This document shows positions 44,918-53,721 of a stretch of DNA of 64,000 nt, one piece after another. How positions within the stretch are numbered: the first letter of the stretch is position 1; every line of letters begins with the position of its first letter. Source of the DNA: Paenibacillus sp. UNC451MF (lineage in GTDB: Bacteria > Bacillota > Bacilli > Paenibacillales > NBRC-103111); the NCBI RefSeq assembly GCF_000686845.1, contig NZ_JMLS01000013.1:124001-188000 (forward strand). The letters are read 5' to 3'. The translations under genes and the position numbers were made by a program. The notes beneath the pieces were generated by a model that saw nothing but the letters and a program-made list of their open reading frames with translations, made no database searches and was not told the origin of the DNA.

Positions 44918-46087
44918 ATGTTCCATACAGTTTTATTATTCCAAAGCATTGATGCATTTGATTATACTAATTTGAAGGCCTGTTTGTCAGAGCTATCAAA
45001 AGAGAAGAATTCCAGACATTTTACTAATCCCAATCATACCAACGAGCGTATTTATGAGCTATATAAAGAACATGGAATTATTATAATACTGAGGTGTGCA
45101 AGGAAACCAATTAGAGTGCAATCCAATAATATCCAGGGGATTAACCAGGACAGCCAAGGGGTCAATTATCATGCAATTGAAATACGGTTAAACCCAAAGG
45201 TGCTTATACAAGCAAATGAGTATGTAAAGGTTGCTAGGGCAAGTGATTTTGTTGAGATTTGTGATCAATTCAAAAGAGTTCTGAAGCCTCTACAGAAGGC
45301 ATTTGAAACGCATCCGAGTAAAAATATATACCGCTTTAACAAAATAGACGAATACCAAGTCAAAAGAATCGATTATTGTATTAACATACGATCGATTAAT
45401 CATAAAGAGTACATTGAACTGATTAGGAGAGCAGAAATACCTGCCCGCTTTTCCCCTGTAACTAATTTAGATAAAAGATCGGGGAGGGAGGTGGCTTATA
45501 AGAATAGCTTCTATATTCAGACCCAGAATCATTCTGTCGTCGTAAATTTTTATAATAAAGAGTACCAAATGCAAACCGAGTTTGAAAGTTTTGAACGGCT
45601 AAAAGATGCAAGTAATATTATTCGTCTTGAAATCCAATGCCAAAACGGAAAGACGAATAGTTTGAAACAAAAGTTCAAATGGAAATACCGAGACTTTATG
45701 AATTTTGCAAATGACGATATTGCCAGAGAAATGATCTATTATTACTACGAGAAAACAGTTGGATTTGAGGACTATTTTACATTGGATGAAGCCAAGAGGC
45801 GAGTAAAATCCTGTGATAATTACCGCAAAAAGACTATAGACAAAATGATCGAGATCCTTGAGCTGGTGAATCAGAAGCGTTCAATATATCAGGCTTTGTT
45901 ATCGTATAGTGATAACTTGGAAGACAAGGATAGTGTAGCGGAGTTTAATTCCATTATAAAAAAAATTAGAAAAAGCTGCATAAACCCTGTCACCATTCCG
46001 GTAAATTGGGGATACGATCATATCCCCAATTTAGTTAATGAAATGGATAAAGAGTTTACGCAGCTATTGAGAGTTGTTATTAATTAA
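44918..46087 (+). CDS. Replication-initiation-like protein (phage/plasmid type)
   Basis: 389 residues from ATG 44918, supported by AGGAAGTGG; a longer frame to 44819 has no ribosome binding site. The pattern VKRIDYCINIRS, then VVVNFYNKEYQMQ, then IIRLEIQCQN resembles the core strands of rolling-circle Rep proteins of the filamentous-phage II/X type, but no catalytic Tyr/HUH motif could be fixed by eye. It may start replication of an excised circular form. Confidence 0.5.
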   Translation: MFHTVLLFQSIDAFDYTNLKACLSELSKEKNSRHFTNPNHTNERIYELYKEHGIIIILRCARKPIRVQSNNIQGINQDSQGVNYHAIEIRLNPKVLIQANEYVKVARASDFVEICDQFKRVLKPLQKAFETHPSKNIYRFNKIDEYQVKRIDYCINIRSINHKEYIELIRRAEIPARFSPVTNLDKRSGREVAYKNSFYIQTQNHSVVVNFYNKEYQMQTEFESFERLKDASNIIRLEIQCQNGKTNSLKQKFKWKYRDFMNFANDDIAREMIYYYYEKTVGFEDYFTLDEAKRRVKSCDNYRKKTIDKMIEILELVNQKRSIYQALLSYSDNLEDKDSVAEFNSIIKKIRKSCINPVTIPVNWGYDHIPNLVNEMDKEFTQLLRVVIN

Positions 46088-46175
46088 TTGTTACAGTAGT
46101 AAAGTGCAATATCTATAATCTATATAAACAACACAGGGGAGCCATTTTCAACTTCCCTATAGTATAGATTGGTCA

Positions 46176-47474
46176 TCAATTACCGACTGTAACTGTCTTA
46201 GCCTCAACCCATTGTTCGGTCAGCCACTTGATTCCGAACAATGCGGCGGTTTCATTTTCCTTGCCTTTTTCTACAACGAAGCTGGCATGATTCCAGTAAA
46301 CAAGCACTTTAGTTCCGCTTATTTTCTTGACAATTCCGTCGAATGTGCCTGAACCGACAGTATCCCCGACATGTATCATTTTTCCGTAATAATCCAATGG
46401 TTCATAGTCATTATATTGAACCTTCTCGTGTTTCTGTTGATTTTCCTTCACCACATCTTCAAGCGTTTTCCGATTATCCTCTTTCTTCTGAACGGCATCA
46501 AGCATGGTAATCTTATAATCAAAACTGAATAAGTCAGTTGCACTCTCCTCAGCACCGCCATAATAAATTAACACCATTTGAGAATCTCCGTCCCAGCGAA
46601 TTGTCGCTCCGAGGTTCTCGGTAACAAATCGAACAGGAGTCATGGTTCTTCCGTTGATGATGGTCGGTGCAACTGCTAATTCTTTCTTCGTACCATTTAC
46701 AGATGCAGTCTTTTGATCAATCCAAAGCTCGATTGTATCATCACCGAGACTGATTGTAACTTTCTGTTCGCTACCAGTCCACTTCGTAGTTCCGCCTAAT
46801 CTATCGATAATCGGTGCAATAGGAAGCAGGGTACTGTCGCTGCGGATAACGGGAGTGACGTTATGGTCGTTATCGTCGAAGTTCTTTCCGTCATCCTCAG
46901 TCAATAACCAAGGACTGTTGATCTTCATTGCGAGTTTGACGGGATTAATATGTTGCTTTAAGCCCGATGTATCTTCTTTGTACATACTGAATTCCAAAGT
47001 GCCGTCAACATATTTCGTACTGAATGTATTGCCATAAGGAGCATTCGCCAAGATTTTGCTAATAAAGCTCAAAGGAACATAGACACCTAGAGTGGGATCG
47101 TCCAGATAACGTGCCGGTTTCTCAAGTTGATAAGTATTTCCGGTGGCATTTATACACGCACCTGACTCATCTACCTCGTATTCCTGAACGTCTGTCTGGC
47201 CTTCTGTAATTTTGAAACATTGCCCTTGAAATGTGATATATGAGTATATCGGTTTTCCGCGAGTATTAGTGGTTTCTGTCCCGCTAAGATCAAGAAACTT
47301 GAGGATTTCAGCAATTGAAAAAATCAGTACACCGTCTTCCGTTATTGGCGTATGCACAACACCTTCTTTTTGTCCGACAATTTTTATTCCAATCTCTTTT
47401 GCTGCGAATACAGCCTGTGAGACGCTAAACATTAGCATGATAGAAATACCGAGTACTATTAGTTTCTTGAGCAT
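46176..47474 (-). CDS. Exported protein with copper amine oxidase N-terminal-like domains
   Basis: 432 residues from ATG 47474 (AGGAT seven bases upstream). A signal peptide lies at about 1-25 (MLKKLIVLGISIMLMF, cleavage after AVFA). Two stalk-like domains: one near residues 25-160, the other with VNGTKKELAVAPTIINGRTMTPVRFVTENLGATIRWD, the hallmark of the copper-amine-oxidase N-terminal domain common in Paenibacillus. The remainder (about 300-432) is unassigned. Probably acts outside the cell; not an enzyme as far as can be seen. Confidence 0.8.
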   Translation of the reverse strand: MLKKLIVLGISIMLMFSVSQAVFAAKEIGIKIVGQKEGVVHTPITEDGVLIFSIAEILKFLDLSGTETTNTRGKPIYSYITFQGQCFKITEGQTDVQEYEVDESGACINATGNTYQLEKPARYLDDPTLGVYVPLSFISKILANAPYGNTFSTKYVDGTLEFSMYKEDTSGLKQHINPVKLAMKINSPWLLTEDDGKNFDDNDHNVTPVIRSDSTLLPIAPIIDRLGGTTKWTGSEQKVTISLGDDTIELWIDQKTASVNGTKKELAVAPTIINGRTMTPVRFVTENLGATIRWDGDSQMVLIYYGGAEESATDLFSFDYKITMLDAVQKKEDNRKTLEDVVKENQQKHEKVQYNDYEPLDYYGKMIHVGDTVGSGTFDGIVKKISGTKVLVYWNHASFVVEKGKENETAALFGIKWLTEQWVEAKTVTVGN

Positions 47475-47530
47475 AGTGGTTATCCTCATTTCATTAATGG
47501 TTATATTTAATCTATTTTTCTAAAGACTTA

Positions 47531-47687
47531 CTAAAGCGGCGTAACGGCCCAACCAATAAAGGTAGAGAGGATAATCTTATAAACGATGTAGTTTGAAATG
47601 GTTGTAAATACCGTGACGTTTTTTTGCAGTTTGCAAATGAAAGACCAGCCAAAGGGGATGCTTAGTACTACATAAATAGCGATCACT
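47531..47687 (-). pseudogene. Small membrane-type peptide gene with a frameshift in a T run
   Basis: GTG 47687 follows GGAGG by 8 bases and codes for IAIYVVLSIPFGW. After a run of four T (about 47637-47640 on the plus strand as AAAA) the frame stops at 47577. Removing one base would give a 51-residue peptide ending YKIILSTFIGWAVTPL at 47531. It is either a sequencing or mutational break, or the shorter 36-residue peptide is the product. Confidence 0.4.
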
Positions 47688-47712
47688 CAGGTTACCTCCA
47701 ATCCTTGTAAAC

Positions 47713-48294
47713 TCAATTTGAACCTTTAGCGGATGATGAATCAGGCTCTGATAATGACGCCGCCGCTTCATCGACCAATTGTTTAATAATCGGAACGGCC
47801 GTAAATGCGAAGGAATACTCAGTAACTCCAGGATTATGCCGCTTTTTTACGAGGTTCTTTTTGGTTAGTTTCGAAATAATGGAGTAGGTTTGTTTTTTCT
47901 GATCAATGTGAATTTTATGGGCTGTCATGTTCTTGAAAATAAATCGTATCCCCCATACTCCTTGTTCCAGTTTAAAATCAGGATGAAAGGATATAGACGA
48001 TAAATGCTCGTATAGTTGGACATCTGTTACAGGATGGGGAAGAGGATAGTCCTTAAAATTCAATTTCATAAGCTTGAATCCTGAAATGCCTTGCAGCGTA
48101 AGATATGCCGCTACCCAACCTATTACAATTCCGAATAGAATCCCGACCGGACCTCCGAAAGCTAGCGCAATTGCTCCTAGTAAAATGAGGATAAGATATA
48201 ACTTCTTGAAGGATTTCATTGGGGTTTCAAGTTGAATAGAAGATTGAGCAGATTCGCTATTAGCAGTGCTTGATTTAATAGATTGGGCTTTCAT
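47713..48294 (-). CDS. Membrane protein of unknown function
   Basis: 193 residues. Two close hydrophobic segments (about 32-48 and 50-70: LILILLGAIALAFGGPVG, ILFGIVIGWVAAYLTL), then a soluble C-terminal domain of about 120 residues that looks winged-helix-like. GGAGC lies before the ATG. No family recognised. Confidence 0.7.
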   Translation of the reverse strand: MKAQSIKSSTANSESAQSSIQLETPMKSFKKLYLILILLGAIALAFGGPVGILFGIVIGWVAAYLTLQGISGFKLMKLNFKDYPLPHPVTDVQLYEHLSSISFHPDFKLEQGVWGIRFIFKNMTAHKIHIDQKKQTYSIISKLTKKNLVKKRHNPGVTEYSFAFTAVPIIKQLVDEAAASLSEPDSSSAKGSN

Positions 48295-48369
48295 AGATGG
48301 CTCCTTTAATTGAATTTTTTTCGACTGATTGTTATTAATGCAGTAATATTGATGTAATTTTGAAATGGG

Positions 48370-48447
48370 CTACAATGAATCCGCAGTAATCTCCACCCTT
48401 AAATGTGGCTTTAGCAGTACCAATTTAGGAATATTTGCTGTCGTCAT
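48370..48447 (-). other. Possible 25-residue peptide after the repressor gene
   Basis: ATG 48447, MTTANIPKLVLLKPHLRVEI..., with AGGAGGG about 14 bases upstream, a long spacing. It follows the repressor stop by 27 bases. It has no export signal. It may be a chance frame. Confidence 0.3.
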
Positions 48448-48474
48448 TCGATATTTGTTTTCCCTCCTGTTTGA

Positions 48475-48816
48475 CTATAATTGCGGTTTGTTTTTTTCAT
48501 CCTTTAGAATTCTGAGCATATAGCGTTTAATATCTTCAGGGGTAAGAATAGCCAAGAATTGTTGATTTTGGCTGCGGCTGTCGCTTGTTTTGGGAGAATC
48601 CGATGATGAAAATAAGTCAGTAATGCTAATCTCCAAGGCAGCTGCAATTTTTTCTAAAGTCCTTACGGTAGGATTCTTCTCGCCTCGCTCAATTTGTCCA
48701 ATATAAGATGTATTCATGTTAGACAGTAAAGCGAGCTGTTCTTGGCTTAGTCCACTTTTTTGTCGGATTAATCGAATATTATCACCAATAAGTTCTATAT
48801 TTTTCAATCTCCTCAC
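48475..48816 (-). CDS. XRE-family repressor-like regulator
   Basis: About 113 residues using GTG 48816 or a nearby TTG; the longer open frame upstream is not protein-like. Classic helix-turn-helix: IRLIRQKSGLSQEQLALLSNMNTSYIGQIERGEKNPTVRTL. The tail after residue 75 is polar. Likely controls the element's genes in the manner of SinR/Xre proteins. The 300 bases upstream hold no gene. Confidence 0.85.
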   Translation of the reverse strand: MRRLKNIELIGDNIRLIRQKSGLSQEQLALLSNMNTSYIGQIERGEKNPTVRTLEKIAAALEISITDLFSSSDSPKTSDSRSQNQQFLAILTPEDIKRYMLRILKDEKNKPQL

Positions 48817-49118
48817 CCCATATAAAACGATATTGCAATTTCCAAATACACTCAATATGATAAAACCGTTAAATAAATGGATATAACCATCAAATAGTGC
48901 CAGTAGCATTTTTTTGATGATTGCCTCACTACTCAATAGCATAGAAAGGTATTATAAAAGGAAATATTCTTTTGAAGAATGCTGTTTTTCATTATCTATG
49001 AACCTGCGTCACTATGTTCCGCACTTAACGGAAGACCGCTATCTAGCATAGCGTCAATGTGACTAAAGCTATAATATATATTCCAATAGTAAAATCCTGC
49101 GTATGCGTTTATACCGTG

Positions 49119-49418
49119 CTAATATTCGTCAGCGCATAACATCGTGCAATGAATGTCATCGTCAATCACATATATCTTCTCTATTACTATTTTTTTAGCG
49201 CATATGATGTATTCTTTTTGAAAGGGAGGCTGCTCTTGTGAATGTACGATTCTTTGCTTTTGATTCCCATTCTCACAAACACATTCCAATTGAAACACTT
49301 GTAAATAATCTTTCTGGCCGACTTCCATCGTTTCGATCATGTACCAAAGGATATTTTGCAGAAAAGCGGGAACTTTGTTTTTAATGCCTTGGGTTATATA
49401 TTTTGCTCCTGTAAACAC
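49119..49418 (-). CDS. DUF960-family protein
   Basis: 99 residues beginning GTG-TTT with AGGGGA upstream. Layout MFTGAKYITQGI... YLQVFQLECV... RIVHSQEQPPFQKEYI... IYVIDDDIHCTMLCADEY matches the DUF960 pattern common in Gram-positive plasmids and mobile elements. The function is unknown. Confidence 0.8.
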   Translation of the reverse strand: MFTGAKYITQGIKNKVPAFLQNILWYMIETMEVGQKDYLQVFQLECVCENGNQKQRIVHSQEQPPFQKEYIICAKKIVIEKIYVIDDDIHCTMLCADEY

Positions 49419-49446
49419 TTCTCGTCACTTCCCCTCTAGAAATTGC

Positions 49447-49476
49447 AAACGGTCAGATTCGAGATCTGACCGTTTG
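49447..49476 (-). terminator. Terminator of the recombination gene cluster
   Basis: AAACGGTCAGAT pairs perfectly with ATCTGACCGTTT around a 5-base loop, just after the stop of the Rad52-like gene. Confidence 0.75.
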
Positions 49477-49487
49477 TACAGTAACCC

Positions 49488-50225
49488 TTATGCACTTGCT
49501 GTGATTTGTCTCTCTTGTAGCCGTTTTTGCAGCAAATTCATGATTTGTTGATCGGTAACACGCTCTTGACGCTTTTTCGCGTACCATTCATCGAATCCGT
49601 CAAGACTACCTGCTAACTCCTGCCATGCCACTTTAATCTGATTTTGTATAGCTGAAGTCTTGTTCTTCAGTTTATCTGTAAGTTCTGATTTTTTATTGGT
49701 GCGATTATTTGGCGACTGCGGTTGGGAAGGGATGGTTGACTTCGATTCCCATCCTTTATCACGGTAATACTGTTCATAATTCTCTGGTACGATGATAGAT
49801 TGCCGCTGTTTATCCCAAGTGATTTTTCCTTTATAGAGATCGCTTCCAACACCTATTCGGCTCGCGCATTTCTTCATGCCATCCGTAATTGCACTCTTCG
49901 TTGCATCCCCTTCGTGCATGCCTGGTTTAATTTGCTCGCTACCTGAATCAATGAAGGTAATCCATTCCTGCAATTCGCTATTAAAGAAGCTGAAACGGAC
50001 ATACATTTTCACACGAGAACTTTTTCCGTTTGGTTCCTGAATAATTTTTTCTGTCTCATACAATCCTTCGTACTTCCAATATCCGACACCCAGCACTTCA
50101 TTTAAACGTTCTGTAATGGATTGGCCTGAGATATAGCAGCGATCTCCAAAGCTATCGTACTGGTATTCGGAATAGGGGAAAGGGGCGTTCAATTTTTGAA
50201 AGAGGCTTGTTGAATCATTCGCCAT
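49488..50225 (-). CDS. Rad52/Rad22-type single-strand annealing protein
   Basis: 245 residues. The N-terminal core (about 1-140) shows the family layout: LNAPFPYSEYQY, ITERLNEVLGVGYW, WITFIDSGSEQI, GDATKSAITDGMKKCASRIGVG. The C-terminal tail is variable and polar. By family it anneals DNA strands in phage-type recombination, paired with an exonuclease; the exonuclease gene overlaps it by 11 bases. The two form a Red-like pair. Confidence 0.88.
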   Translation of the reverse strand: MANDSTSLFQKLNAPFPYSEYQYDSFGDRCYISGQSITERLNEVLGVGYWKYEGLYETEKIIQEPNGKSSRVKMYVRFSFFNSELQEWITFIDSGSEQIKPGMHEGDATKSAITDGMKKCASRIGVGSDLYKGKITWDKQRQSIIVPENYEQYYRDKGWESKSTIPSQPQSPNNRTNKKSELTDKLKNKTSAIQNQIKVAWQELAGSLDGFDEWYAKKRQERVTDQQIMNLLQKRLQERQITASA

Positions 50226-51195
50226 TCTTTACAGCCTCCTTCTTAATGCTGAATTGGCGGAAGTGGGTTGTTTTTAGATATTCTTGATAAACGTTAGGAT
50301 TAAGCTCTTTGAGTTGTTTGCTGTCTACTCCGGTTCGGCTGCGGTTTTCCCACTTCACCTTATAAGCTCCAGCGATTCCAATTTCATGACTGCCCAATAG
50401 AGATTTAATTCGATTTTCGAATTCGGTAATGGCTGACTCCAAAACCTTGAGTTGGCGCTTATTATCGAAATATGTTTCAATGTGTATGATCTCTTCCAGT
50501 GGAATGATAGTGCCGTTCTCAGCTTCGGGATATAGTCGATTTAAAAGCTTTGTAGACGCCTCAGAGCCGTCAACAGGAGGGCAGTTACCGACAAGCACAT
50601 AATGATGCCAAAAATCATAGGCTAGCCGTAGCAGTTGATTTATGAGCTCGTCGTCACGTATGACCTCGTACTCCCTATATTTGTTACCGCCAATGAGCGT
50701 AGCAAAATATCCCCAATCTAGTCCGGTGACGAACATGTACCATTGCAGCTGTACGTAATAGTAGTCGGGAATATTGCCATTGTCCCACTCCTGACGCAGG
50801 TATTCGCTTGCAGTTTTGATTTCCAGAATGCCGCGGCCGCGGTTTGGGCAAATAATCATACGGTCAAGATTACCAAGAGCCCAGCGATGTTCAGGATGGC
50901 AGTAAATGACCTTCTTCTCTGTAATTGCCCACTCAGGATGTTCGCTGGCGAATTTATCTGCAATAAGCGGTTCAAGTCGTGTTCCCCATTCCGCTGCTTC
51001 ACTGAATTGATCTTCAGGGGCTTCTCCAAGCTTTTCAAGATATACATGCACCGGCGTTCGCCAGTTGGATATACCGCAGATAGCGGATAGATCGGAACCG
51101 CCGATACCATTCCGTCGATAGACGAGCCAGTGCTCGTAGGATAGATTTTCAGTTTCAACAAGAATGTCTGCATGAAGTTTTACTGCGGTTATCAT
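50215..51195 (-). CDS. YqaJ-type (lambda-exonuclease-like) recombinase nuclease
   Basis: 326 residues from ATG 51195 (GGAGG seven bases upstream). PD-(D/E)XK nuclease parts: GIGGSDLSAICGIS, WGTRLEPLIADKF (catalytic Glu), LGNLDRMI (Asp) and GILEIKTA (ExK). It resects double-stranded DNA to single strands for the annealing protein. The gene starts just behind a strong terminator (51208-51255), so its expression is likely reduced or controlled by readthrough. Confidence 0.88.
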   Translation of the reverse strand: MITAVKLHADILVETENLSYEHWLVYRRNGIGGSDLSAICGISNWRTPVHVYLEKLGEAPEDQFSEAAEWGTRLEPLIADKFASEHPEWAITEKKVIYCHPEHRWALGNLDRMIICPNRGRGILEIKTASEYLRQEWDNGNIPDYYYVQLQWYMFVTGLDWGYFATLIGGNKYREYEVIRDDELINQLLRLAYDFWHHYVLVGNCPPVDGSEASTKLLNRLYPEAENGTIIPLEEIIHIETYFDNKRQLKVLESAITEFENRIKSLLGSHEIGIAGAYKVKWENRSRTGVDSKQLKELNPNVYQEYLKTTHFRQFSIKKEAVKNGE

Positions 51196-51207
51196 GAATG
51201 CACCTCC

Positions 51208-51255
51208 AAAAAATAGAACGAGGGTTAATGTGTGCATCACATTAACCCTCGTTCT
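51208..51255 (-). terminator. Perfect 18-bp hairpin terminator at the RadC/YqaJ border
   Basis: AGAACGAGGGTTAATGTG (51215-51232) pairs perfectly with 51238-51255 around a 5-base loop. Read on the minus strand it is followed by TATTTTTTGG, then the YqaJ ribosome binding site. The 5' arm covers the last codons and stop of radC. Confidence 0.9.
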
Positions 51256-51845
51256 TTTAAACTGACGTATTGATAATGGCCGATGACGATATGATCGAGA
51301 ACATCGATCCCAATTATGGTTCCAGCCTCCACTAAGCGTTTCGTAATCTCTACATCTTCTGGACTTGGATCGGGAATGCCACTGGGGTGGTTATGGACGC
51401 AGATAATGGAGGCACTACTACGCTTAATTGCCGGACGGAATACTTCTCTGGGGTGGACAATACTTGCATTAAGGCAACCAATCGACACAGTCTCCCTAGC
51501 AATAACCCCATTTTTCGAATTAAGGAACAAACAAACGAAATGCTCTTTCTTCAGGTAACGAAATTCCGGTTCAACAAGCTTGTAGACATCCTCAGGTTTA
51601 CGAATTTTATATACGGGTGGATTAATTGATAATGACAATTTTTGAGCAAGCTTTAGCGCGGAGATAATTTGCCGCGCTTTCATTTGCCCAATACCTTTAA
51701 TAGATATTAGCTCCTGTTCGGTCACTTCGAACAAATCTTCTGTGGTAGGAAATCGATTGAAAATTTCTTCAATAATGTAGCTTCCTTGCTTTTCACGCAG
51801 TGAATTAGCGAGTAATGATTTTAATTCGGGCTGAGTTTTTTCCAT
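51237..51845 (-). CDS. radC: RadC-family JAB-domain protein
   Basis: About 202 residues from ATG 51845 (GGAGG 11 bases upstream). A helix-hairpin-helix part (ISIKGIGQMKARQI) is followed by the JAMM-type metal site HNHPSGIPDPSPED. RadC-like proteins are common in phage and plasmid regions; their role is unsettled. Here the gene lies with other recombination genes. Its end is built into the terminator hairpin. Confidence 0.88.
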   Translation of the reverse strand: MEKTQPELKSLLANSLREKQGSYIIEEIFNRFPTTEDLFEVTEQELISIKGIGQMKARQIISALKLAQKLSLSINPPVYKIRKPEDVYKLVEPEFRYLKKEHFVCLFLNSKNGVIARETVSIGCLNASIVHPREVFRPAIKRSSASIICVHNHPSGIPDPSPEDVEITKRLVEAGTIIGIDVLDHIVIGHYQYVSLKERGLM

Positions 51846-51906
51846 GTAACGAGCGACCTCCATAACCCATTGAATATTTGATCAGTAATCAGAATTACAG
51901 AGAGTA

Positions 51907-52842
51907 TCAGGCTGAAGCCAAAATCAACTCATAAGCTTTGTCGAGAAGTGGATTACCCTCCATCGTGCGTAGAAACAGGTTTTCCTTATAGGATGCCGTT
52001 TCTCTGAGAGGCTTGGCATGTGTGGCAAAGTCCGATACGGCGTTGATAAATCGATACCCATTTTTACCGACCTGTTTTAAATCCGGAGCTTCGAAATATC
52101 TTGCCTGTAAATCATCACGTAGCTGCTGAACATTCTTTTCTTGAAGGTTTGTTGCATTGTCTGGCATAGGTAGGAGGAATTCAATGTACTCCTGAACCTT
52201 ATGATCTGGCGTTTTGATCTTATGAAGCTTATCCACTTCGGCTCCAAGTCTATCCATATAAAGTTCAGCGTGGAGTAATGTCTTTTTTGCTTCTTCTAGC
52301 TTAGATTGAATATTACCAGTATGAATCGTCGTCCATATGCGTTTGGCACTATTAAGAGCGAGATTCAAGGTGTTTTGACAGACGATTCGAATAGGGGTCA
52401 TTGCTACCTTGATGCTCCCACTTCCATCGTGACTGTTGGAGAACACCATATAAGGAGAGATATGATCCCCAGAGATAATGTAGTTTTCTGGCAACTTGGC
52501 AAGAAGCCATACTTTTTTGCCGTTTTGCAAGCTACCGGCAGTTTCAAATCGCACGCCTTCACCAAGCAATTCATCAGCGAAGGCAAATGCTTCATGGTTT
52601 TGGACAATCTTATATCTGTCCGTAACGACACCGAGCATCCGTTGGTCAGATGCTCGGATGTTTGCTTTGTAGCCTGGGACTTCAGAAAAATCTTCGGTTT
52701 GAATTGATTTTTGAATGACTGTCCAATCTAGTCCTGATGCCTTCAGTGCCTCTTCTGAACTGAGTGCGTGTTCGACTCGTTTTCCGAGTCCGTGCCAAGG
52801 CGCTTCCCTCACATAAAACATAGTTTCGACATTTGCTGGCAT
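51907..52842 (-). CDS. DUF932 phage/plasmid-like protein
   Basis: 311 residues opening MPANVETMFYVREAPWHGLG, the family signature; TPIRIVCQNTLNLAL near residue 155 is a second conserved block. DUF932 proteins occur in plasmids and phages and are of unknown function. First gene of the recombination cluster in transcription order. Confidence 0.85.
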   Translation of the reverse strand: MPANVETMFYVREAPWHGLGKRVEHALSSEEALKASGLDWTVIQKSIQTEDFSEVPGYKANIRASDQRMLGVVTDRYKIVQNHEAFAFADELLGEGVRFETAGSLQNGKKVWLLAKLPENYIISGDHISPYMVFSNSHDGSGSIKVAMTPIRIVCQNTLNLALNSAKRIWTTIHTGNIQSKLEEAKKTLLHAELYMDRLGAEVDKLHKIKTPDHKVQEYIEFLLPMPDNATNLQEKNVQQLRDDLQARYFEAPDLKQVGKNGYRFINAVSDFATHAKPLRETASYKENLFLRTMEGNPLLDKAYELILASA

Positions 52843-53083
52843 AATACCATCTCCCTTTGGATGAATTTATTAAACAGCCGTATCGGCGTGTTTTCAAAAG
52901 AAAGACATAAAGCAGAACAATTAATTGGTATCGGCTTTTATGTCTTTATCAAGTTAATAATATAGATTTGATTTGTAGTGCTATACGAACTGTGGGAATT
53001 TTTCCAGCAAATCAGAATTCTAAGAGATGTCTGTGTATAGTGCTTTTGAAGATACTTCTGAATAATGAAAGGAGCTAAAAATT

Positions 53084-53221
53084 TTGAATGCACAACAACC
53101 AATAGGATCGGCAAATGAAGCAGCTGAAAATCCCCGTTCATATCTACTATCCATTTCTATCAATGATTCACGCTGGGACAAGTTCAAGGAATTTTGCCAA
53201 CTGCCATCCGATGAAAAGTAG
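53084..53221 (+). CDS. Small unknown protein
   Basis: 45 residues, TTG start with AAAGGAG about 10 bases upstream. The sequence (SYLLSISINDSRWDKFKEFC) looks like a genuine folded peptide. It leads a run of three plus-strand unknown genes up to the restriction system. Confidence 0.5.
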   Translation: MNAQQPIGSANEAAENPRSYLLSISINDSRWDKFKEFCQLPSDEK

Positions 53222-53324
53222 TGGATTCCAATTGCACACTTATAAAAAATACGTTCTAAGCGGGTTTTGATTGCTATTCTGAATGATATATTGATATCAT
53301 CATGGATCAGCAGGAAAGAATCAT

Positions 53325-53720
53325 ATGTTTCGGTATCGCGGTACGACAAGTGAACTATTCGACCAGAAGATAATGACGTTCATGCCTGTTCATGCAGATA
53401 CCTATGAAAGTTCATACTCAACAATCGGGCAACGTAAGCATGCAAAGTCGGCTATAGAAGAAATAGTTCAACTGATTCTAGGAGATTCCAACGCGGCAGA
53501 AAGAATTAGCCTAACCTATAGAGAGTTCTTAGTGTTGCTTTTGAGTACAGTGCCGCGACAACCTTCCGATTTATGGGTTTCAAGAGAAGCTTATGTCAAT
53601 GCAATGAATGTAATAGAGGCAAAGTACAGATTAGAGGTTGGAGACACGGGTTTCTTGGAATGGAGACCGACATTGCTTAGTCGTTCACCAATGCTAATAG
53701 ATTACGAGGAGAGTAAATAA
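53325..53720 (+). CDS. Unknown 131-residue protein
   Basis: ATG with AGGAAAG upstream. Soluble, mixed charge, no recognised motif (IEEIVQLILGDSNAAERISL, TGFLEWRPTLLSR). It is followed at 1 base by the next gene, so co-translated. Confidence 0.65.
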   Translation: MFRYRGTTSELFDQKIMTFMPVHADTYESSYSTIGQRKHAKSAIEEIVQLILGDSNAAERISLTYREFLVLLLSTVPRQPSDLWVSREAYVNAMNVIEAKYRLEVGDTGFLEWRPTLLSRSPMLIDYEESK

Positions 53721-53721
53721 A

